The notes beneath the pieces are model-generated. The model had not been told where the DNA came from, did not search any database, and was given only the letters and a program-made list of their open reading frames with translations. 9,895 bases of DNA, from assembly GCF_938045225.1 (NCBI RefSeq), contig NZ_CALINL010000100.1:1-9895 (forward strand), read 5' to 3'. A program made the translations under genes and the position numbers. Positions 5,635 to 9,895 of this stretch are shown piece after piece. Position 1 is the first letter of the stretch; each line of letters begins with the position of its first letter. Source of the stretch: an uncultured Campylobacter sp. (GTDB lineage Bacteria > Campylobacterota > Campylobacteria > Campylobacterales > Campylobacteraceae).

Positions 5635-7407
5635 ATGCGTAAGAATTTTTTCGGTTCTATCGTTTTGGCTGCGGCCTTGATAGGCGGCGCGTTTATAGCG
5701 GTGCCGCAGACGGCGAGTGCGGGCGTTTTGGCACATCAGGTAAAAACTCAAGGCGAGCTTGGCTCGGTGTTTATCAACCCCTACGACGTGGCGCCTCTAA
5801 CCGCTATCATTGATCGCGCGGGCAAGGACATCAAGGATATCCATGTGCGGGTGCTGGGTAAACCTGGCGGCGGCATCGACATCGCCTATAACGTCTCCGA
5901 GCATGCGCTGCTGACGCACGACGGCGTGCCGATCTGGGGGCTGTATCCGGACTATCTAAACGAGGTCGAAGTAAGCTACGTTTTTAACGGCGAAAAGAAG
6001 GTCGAAAAGTATAAAATTTACGCCCAGCCGATCGTGACGTATAGCCGCGATTATAGATTTAGCCACATGCAAAAGATGAAGGTTAAAAAGGTCGATCCTG
6101 CGTTTAAAAACAGGCTCTATCTCATCAACAACACCATCACGAGCGTTTATAAGCCGCTTGATTGGAAAAACGGCGGTGCGGCTAGCTGGAACGACTTTAC
6201 AGAAAATTTCGTCGTCGATACTCAGGGCGAGGTCAGATGGTATCTGGATTATCAGAAATTTTACGATCGCAGCGAGCGTAGGGTGATGGACGGGGGCATG
6301 ATGATGGGCTTTCATCAGCTGCCAAACGGCGATCTGAGCTGGGGTATGGCGCAGCGATATATGCGCTACGATATGATGGGTAAAGAGGTATATAATCGCG
6401 AGCTACCGCGCGGCTACATCGATCTTAGCCACGAAGTTATGCCGCTAAAAGGCGATCACTTGCTGCTTCGCGTCGGTAAATACAACTACCACCACGCAGA
6501 CGGCAGACTCTCGCACACGATCAGAGATCACATCATCGAAGTGGACGGCAGCGGCAAGGTCGTGGACGAGTGGGATCTGAATGAAATTTTCGGCAAAAAC
6601 GTCTACCGCAGCAGCCTAATCAAGGCTCTTGACGCTCGCGCCGTGTGCCTAAATATCGATATGGACGCCAAAGAGATCAAAATCAGCGACGATCTACCTT
6701 TCGGCGATGTGACCTCGACCGGCACGGGACGCAACTGGGCGCACGTAAATTCCATCTCATATGACCCTAGCGACGACGGCATCATCCTCTCGCTTCGCCA
6801 CCAAGGCATCGTGAAGATCGGCCGCGACAAAAAGGTAAAATGGATCCTCGCATCGCCTGAGGGCTGGAGCGCGGACTTTAAAGAAAAAGTGCTAGTGCCC
6901 GTGGATAAAAACGGCAACAAGATCAAATGCGAAAACTCAAAATGCGAGGGCGACTTCGACTGGTCGTGGACGCAGCACACCGCGTGGCTCACTCCGCGCT
7001 ACGATAACAAGGGCAGCGTAAAGCACATCAGTGTATTTGACAACGGTGACGGCCGCGGTATGGAGCAGCCTGCGCTAAAAGAGGAAAAATACTCTCGCGC
7101 GGTCGAGTATAAGATCGACGAGAAAAAAGGCACGGTCGAGCAGACGTGGGAGTTTGGCAAGGAGCGCGGATTTGACTTCTATAGCGCGGTTACGAGCGTT
7201 GTGGAGTGGCAAAAGGATAAAAGCACGTATTTTATCTCAAGCTCAAACGTCTATCTGCTAAAGCCCGATAAGACGATCAAAATGGTGCTCGTGGAGATCG
7301 ACCCGAAAACAAACGACATCAAATTTGAGATGGACGTGGAGTCTGCATCGAGAGACGACGTGGCATACCGCGCGCTGGTGATTGATCCGAATATCTTTAA
7401 TTATTAA
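5635..7407 (+). CDS. assT: Periplasmic arylsulfate sulfotransferase
   Basis: This enzyme moves sulfate from one phenol sulfate to another phenol without PAPS. ATG 5635 is chosen because AAAAGGAG (5622-5629) lies five bases upstream and a signal peptide follows at once: basic MRKN, a hydrophobic core, and a TASA cleavage site near residue 29. The 590-residue precursor matches the family length. By spacing against E. coli AssT (from memory: H252, H356, R374, H436), the active-site residues are H266 (DLSHEV), H370 (NWAHVNS), R388 (SLRHQG) and H448 (WTQHTAW), the last being the histidine that carries the sulfate. C432 and C437 match the essential disulfide pair near the active site. A third Cys, C338, lies in the mature protein. 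An aldo/keto reductase and the DsbA/DsbI-type pair follow downstream. Confidence 0.94.
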   Translation: MRKNFFGSIVLAAALIGGAFIAVPQTASAGVLAHQVKTQGELGSVFINPYDVAPLTAIIDRAGKDIKDIHVRVLGKPGGGIDIAYNVSEHALLTHDGVPIWGLYPDYLNEVEVSYVFNGEKKVEKYKIYAQPIVTYSRDYRFSHMQKMKVKKVDPAFKNRLYLINNTITSVYKPLDWKNGGAASWNDFTENFVVDTQGEVRWYLDYQKFYDRSERRVMDGGMMMGFHQLPNGDLSWGMAQRYMRYDMMGKEVYNRELPRGYIDLSHEVMPLKGDHLLLRVGKYNYHHADGRLSHTIRDHIIEVDGSGKVVDEWDLNEIFGKNVYRSSLIKALDARAVCLNIDMDAKEIKISDDLPFGDVTSTGTGRNWAHVNSISYDPSDDGIILSLRHQGIVKIGRDKKVKWILASPEGWSADFKEKVLVPVDKNGNKIKCENSKCEGDFDWSWTQHTAWLTPRYDNKGSVKHISVFDNGDGRGMEQPALKEEKYSRAVEYKIDEKKGTVEQTWEFGKERGFDFYSAVTSVVEWQKDKSTYFISSSNVYLLKPDKTIKMVLVEIDPKTNDIKFEMDVESASRDDVAYRALVIDPNIFNY

Positions 7408-7496
7408 AATTTCGCGGTGGGTTGGAATTTGGCTTTTAAATTTCACCTGTCGCTTTGGTGCGGATAGAATTTTACGACTTAAGCGCGAAATTTTAA
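7404..7496. repeat. 13-bp inverted repeat flanking the assT 3' end
   Basis: TTAAAATTTCGCG (7404-7416), which includes the assT stop codon, is the exact inverse of CGCGAAATTTTAA (7484-7496). The interval is 67 bp and contains smaller imperfect pairings. The right arm runs into ATTTTTA and then the likely -10 of the next gene. It may close a long stem at the end of the assT message. Confidence 0.5.
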
Positions 7497-7501
7497 ATTT
7501 T

Positions 7502-7511
7502 TATATAAGAT
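7502..7511 (+). promoter_or_regulatory. Possible -10 region of the aldo/keto reductase gene
   Basis: TATATAAGAT lies about 25 bp before the reductase ATG and holds overlapping TATATA/TATAAG hexamers. No -35 is seen. With the 128-bp gap after assT, this suggests the reductase has its own promoter. Confidence 0.4.
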
Positions 7512-7535
7512 GAATTTTTTTAGTAAAGGAGCAAA

Positions 7536-8390
7536 ATGGAATTCGTAAGCTTAAACGACGGCAACAAAATGCCGATTTTAGGCTACGGAGTCTATCAGGT
7601 GGAGTCTGCGGAGGCTCAAAGATGTGTTGAGGACGCAATTAGCGTGGGCTACCGCCTCATTGACACTGCGCAGTCTTATCGCAACGAAGATGGCGTTGGC
7701 GCGGCGGTTAAAACGGCGATAGCCGGTGGCGTGAAACGCGAGGAGCTTTTTATCACCACGAAGCTTTGGGTGAGCGACGTAAGCGAGGATAGAGCGCTAA
7801 AAGCCTTTGATGCGTCGATGAAAAAGCTAGGGCTTGATTATCTCGATCTGTATCTCATCCATCAGCCATATAGCGACACCTATGGCGCGTGGCGAGCGAT
7901 GAGTAGGCTTAAAAAAGAGGGTCGCATTCGTTCTATCGGCGTTAGCAACTTCTACGCCGATCGTATCGTCGATCTGTGCGAAAACAGCGGCGTCATCCCT
8001 GCGGTAAATCAGCTTGAGTGTCATCCATTTTTTCAGCGTGAAGCGTTAAAGCGCGTGCTTGATGGCTACGGCATAGCGTTTGAGTCGTGGGCTAGCTTCG
8101 CCGAGGGTAAAAACGATATATTTAAAAACGCCGTACTAACAGGCATTGGTGAAAAATACGGCAAAAGCTCGGCTCAAGTTATTTTGCGCTGGTTAATTCA
8201 GCGCGGCATCGTCGTCATTCCAAAAAGCGTTAAAATCGAGCGAATGAAGCAAAATTTCGACATTTTTGATTTTACGCTTGCGCCTGATGATATGGCTGCT
8301 ATCGCTGCGCTGGATACAGGCAAGACGCTATTTTTCGATCACGCAGATCCTGAGCGCGTAAAGTGGATAATCCATGCCTTTGATAAGTAA
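7536..8390 (+). CDS. Aldo/keto reductase
   Basis: This NADPH-dependent cytosolic reductase turns aldehydes or ketones into alcohols. The 284 residues fit the short AKR subgroup of 2,5-diketo-D-gluconate reductase type. The full catalytic tetrad is present: D43 and Y48 in LIDTAQSYRNE, K76 in FITTKLW, and H109 in YLIHQP. IGVSNF (134-139), the second family signature, and the cofactor phosphate-binding IPKSVKIERMKQN (from 228) are intact. Start ATG 7536 has AAAGGAG (7525-7531) upstream. It sits between assT and the dsb pair with gaps of 128 and 254 bp, so it is probably an independent unit rather than part of the sulfotransferase pathway. The natural substrate cannot be read from the sequence. 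Confidence 0.95.
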   Translation: MEFVSLNDGNKMPILGYGVYQVESAEAQRCVEDAISVGYRLIDTAQSYRNEDGVGAAVKTAIAGGVKREELFITTKLWVSDVSEDRALKAFDASMKKLGLDYLDLYLIHQPYSDTYGAWRAMSRLKKEGRIRSIGVSNFYADRIVDLCENSGVIPAVNQLECHPFFQREALKRVLDGYGIAFESWASFAEGKNDIFKNAVLTGIGEKYGKSSAQVILRWLIQRGIVVIPKSVKIERMKQNFDIFDFTLAPDDMAAIAALDTGKTLFFDHADPERVKWIIHAFDK

Positions 8391-8408
8391 AATTTATTAA
8401 ATTAAAGC

Positions 8409-8448
8409 GGATTGCATGCTTTAAAATTAAGCCACGAGCGTGCAATCC
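8409..8448 (+). terminator. Stem-loop after the aldo/keto reductase gene, probable terminator
   Basis: GGATTGCATGC (8409-8419) pairs with GCGTGCAATCC (8438-8448) through 11 bp including one T-G wobble, extendable by T8420-A8437. It begins 18 bp after the stop codon. The following TTGCTATTAAATTT is T-rich but interrupted, so termination may be partial. Confidence 0.55.
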
Positions 8449-8464
8449 TTGCTATTAAATTTGA

Positions 8465-8521
8465 GCTTGAGCGAGATCAGAGATAGAGCTTGTGGCGATA
8501 AATTAACTTACTTGCTCAAGC
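8465..8521. repeat. 8-bp inverted repeat upstream of the dsbA-type gene
   Basis: GCTTGAGC (8465-8472) and GCTCAAGC (8514-8521) are exact inverse copies separated by 41 bp. I see no binding-site family that it matches. Apart from this and the stem-loop at 8409-8448, the gap 8391-8608 holds no convincing gene. Confidence 0.4.
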
Positions 8522-8609
8522 GGTGTTAATAGTATAGCCTGCTTTTTTATATATTTTTCTGCGGGAAGCCCTGCTTTATTCGCTTTAATCTCAAATTTAC
8601 CCTTTCTTT

Positions 8610-8617
8610 TATACAAT
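8610..8617 (+). promoter_or_regulatory. -10 element for the dsbA/dsbI-type operon
   Basis: TATACAAT, preceded by a T-rich tract, lies about 28 bp before the ATG at 8645 and ahead of the AAAGGAA ribosome binding site (8634-8640). No -35 is visible. It indicates that the pair is transcribed separately from the aldo/keto reductase gene. Confidence 0.5.
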
Positions 8618-8644
8618 CTTTAAAATTTACCGTAAAGGAATTTG

Positions 8645-9298
8645 ATGAAAATGCTTTCTAAATTTATACGAATTTTGGCCGCCGTTTGTCTGCTTGGCAT
8701 AGGTGCAAACGCGTTAGAGGAGGGCACGGAATACCAAGCGCTAGAAAAGCCTCTAAACGTACCCAAAGATAGCGTCGTAAAGGTCTTTAGCTACGAGTGC
8801 GTCCACTGCTACAAATTTGACCGAAGCGTCACGCCAAAGCTATTTAGCGAGCTAGACGGAGTCAAATTTATCCCGTATCACCTAAAAACCAAGGGCAAGC
8901 TAGGCGAAACGGCGAGCAAAATTTTTGCCGCGATGATCGTTTTGGACGAGGTTAGCGACGTTAGCTTGCTTAGCGACAAGTCCAAATTTAAAAAGGCAAA
9001 ATTTGCGATCTACAAGGCCACTCACGACAAGGACGACGATTTTAACGGCGGCAAAGATAAGGCTAGGTTTATCAAAGAGGCTCTTAGCGCGGCGGGCGTG
9101 AGCGATGCGGACTACGACAAGGCTTTAGCTAGCCGGCGTGCGCAAGAGATCCTAAAAACATGGGACGATAGCTACGACGTGGCGAAGATCCAGGGCGTGC
9201 CCGCATACGTGGTCGGCGGCAAGTATCTCATAAACGTGAAGGCGATCGGCTCGGTAGACGCGATGGCGGCGGCAGTGAAGGAGCTGCTAGCAAAATAA
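8645..9298 (+). CDS. Periplasmic DsbA-family thiol:disulfide oxidoreductase (DsbL-like, AssT-associated)
   Basis: This protein donates disulfides to proteins in the periplasm; its neighbourhood suggests AssT as a main client, as DsbL serves AssT in uropathogenic E. coli. ATG 8645 follows AAAGGAA (8634-8640); an in-frame TTG at 8642 is less likely, and a second ATG at 8651 is possible. Of 217 residues, the first 23 form a signal peptide ending ANA. The thioredoxin-fold motif is FSYECVHCYKF with active-site C52-V53-H54-C55, and the cis-proline loop is GVPAYVV (V185-P186). The helical insertion between them is rich in Lys. The active-site dipeptide is Val-His instead of Pro-His (DsbA) or Pro-Phe (DsbL). 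The stop TAA overlaps the next start by one base (TAATG), showing tight coupling to the DsbI-like gene. Confidence 0.88.
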   Translation: MKMLSKFIRILAAVCLLGIGANALEEGTEYQALEKPLNVPKDSVVKVFSYECVHCYKFDRSVTPKLFSELDGVKFIPYHLKTKGKLGETASKIFAAMIVLDEVSDVSLLSDKSKFKKAKFAIYKATHDKDDDFNGGKDKARFIKEALSAAGVSDADYDKALASRRAQEILKTWDDSYDVAKIQGVPAYVVGGKYLINVKAIGSVDAMAAAVKELLAK

Positions 9299-9819
9299 TG
9301 GACTACAATATCGAAAATAAGGGCTTTGTCTGCTTTGTTTATAACTTGCAGCGAAGGCGAGCGTTTTGGGCGGCGTTGCTCGCGGTTTTGGCGATCAAAT
9401 TTATATTGTGCGAGCTGTTTTTGGGCGGCGCGGTTGCGGACGCGCTCGTGGTGAAGCTGCGCTTTGCGACGCTATTTGCTGCGTTTGGCGTGTGCGTGGC
9501 GATGTGCACGCCTAAGGTTTTTGGCGTCAAGCTTGCGGGATTTTTCCTGATTTTTTTGGGCGTGATATTTGGGCTTGATTACTCTACGAGCGATTTTAGC
9601 GGCGTTAGCGAGATTAGTTTTCCTTTTGCGCTACCGCTAAATGAAATTTGCCCGAGCCTTTTTGCGCCTGATTTTAGCGCGACGAACGAGGCTGGATTTA
9701 TCAAATTTTACTCGTGGGCGAATTTTGCGTTTTTTGCGGTGTTTGGGGCGTTTTGTCTTGTGATGATACTAAGCTGGTTTGTGTATAATGCCCGCAGTAG
9801 CGAAATCAATCGAATTTAA
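9298..9819 (+). CDS. DsbB/DsbI-family membrane protein lacking the canonical redox cysteines
   Basis: This 173-residue inner-membrane protein has four predicted helices (about 22-45, 54-72, 75-95, 137-163), with basic ends placing both termini in the cytoplasm, the DsbB layout. Family landmarks remain: KLRFATLF after the first periplasmic loop, with R55 at the DsbB R48 position, and FPFALPLNEICPSLF in the second loop, matching the FPxxLPLxxxxPxxF pattern of DsbB/DsbI. Aligned by eye to E. coli DsbB, C41, C44, C104 and C130 fall at D48, V51, G102 and A128. Remaining Cys are C12, C38, C66, C70, C118 and C153; only C38 and C118 lie near the periplasm. The normal role is to reoxidise the DsbA partner with quinone; whether this one can is doubtful. 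Its start overlaps the partner's stop by one base. It is shorter than usual DsbI proteins (about 220). Confidence 0.7.
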   Translation: MDYNIENKGFVCFVYNLQRRRAFWAALLAVLAIKFILCELFLGGAVADALVVKLRFATLFAAFGVCVAMCTPKVFGVKLAGFFLIFLGVIFGLDYSTSDFSGVSEISFPFALPLNEICPSLFAPDFSATNEAGFIKFYSWANFAFFAVFGAFCLVMILSWFVYNARSSEINRI

Positions 9820-9895
9820 ATCTAAGATTCCCCGCGCTTTACGGATTTCAAGCTTTAAAATTTTAAACCCGTTTCGGTTACGTATTTCATATACG

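Noticed and set aside
6603..6992. Minus-strand open frame inside assT
   Set aside because: Antisense to the region encoding H370, R388 and the disulfide loop of AssT; no start signals.
8687..8692. Cys15 in the signal peptide of the DsbA-type protein as a lipoprotein site
   Set aside because: The preceding residues A-A-V do not form a lipobox, and a normal ANA signal peptidase I site follows.

Overview
The window looks like chromosomal DNA of a Campylobacterota species, most likely one of the higher-GC oral or intestinal Campylobacter (showae/rectus/curvus-like). I infer this from three things: pervasive AAATTTG/CAAATTT words in intergenic DNA, AAGGAG-type ribosome binding sites followed by ATG, and an arylsulfate sulfotransferase locus paired with its own DsbA/DsbI-type genes. 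The species assignment is an inference, not a search result.

Layout. (1) 1-801: the 3' part of a MATE efflux pump that enters from the left edge. (2) 844-1346: a strong promoter (TTGACA, 17 bp, TACAAT) followed by five closely packed tRNA genes, Pro-UGG, His-GUG, Arg-UCG, Arg-UCU and Leu-UAG. (3) 1597-2400: a decayed DUF4213/DUF364 (putative heavy-metal chelation) gene with at least three frameshifts and several stops, then a palindrome-rich gap. (4) 2645-4105, minus strand: an intact aldehyde dehydrogenase with its own intrinsic terminator and a palindromic operator candidate over its promoter. (5) 4193-4734: over 500 bp without a credible gene but full of inverted and direct repeats, probably a dispersed intergenic repeat. 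(6) 4735-5432, minus strand: a two-gene operon, 4-oxalocrotonate-type tautomerase then Bcp peroxiredoxin, overlapping by ATGA. (7) 5635-9819, plus strand: the arylsulfate sulfotransferase locus, with AssT, an aldo/keto reductase, a periplasmic DsbA-family oxidoreductase and a four-helix DsbB/DsbI-family membrane protein overlapping it by one base.

How the genes fit together. AssT is a periplasmic enzyme that moves sulfate between phenols without PAPS and, in the characterised E. coli protein, needs one disulfide near its active site. The DsbA-family protein is the likely oxidant of AssT, and a DsbI-type protein would normally pass its electrons to quinone. The most unusual point in the window is that the DsbI-like protein (9298-9819) keeps the fold landmarks of the family (the Arg after the first loop and the FPxxLPL motif) but has lost all four catalytic cysteine positions, while the gene itself is intact and apparently translationally coupled. 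The aldo/keto reductase, aldehyde dehydrogenase, tautomerase and peroxiredoxin are stand-alone redox or detoxification genes with no proven link to AssT.
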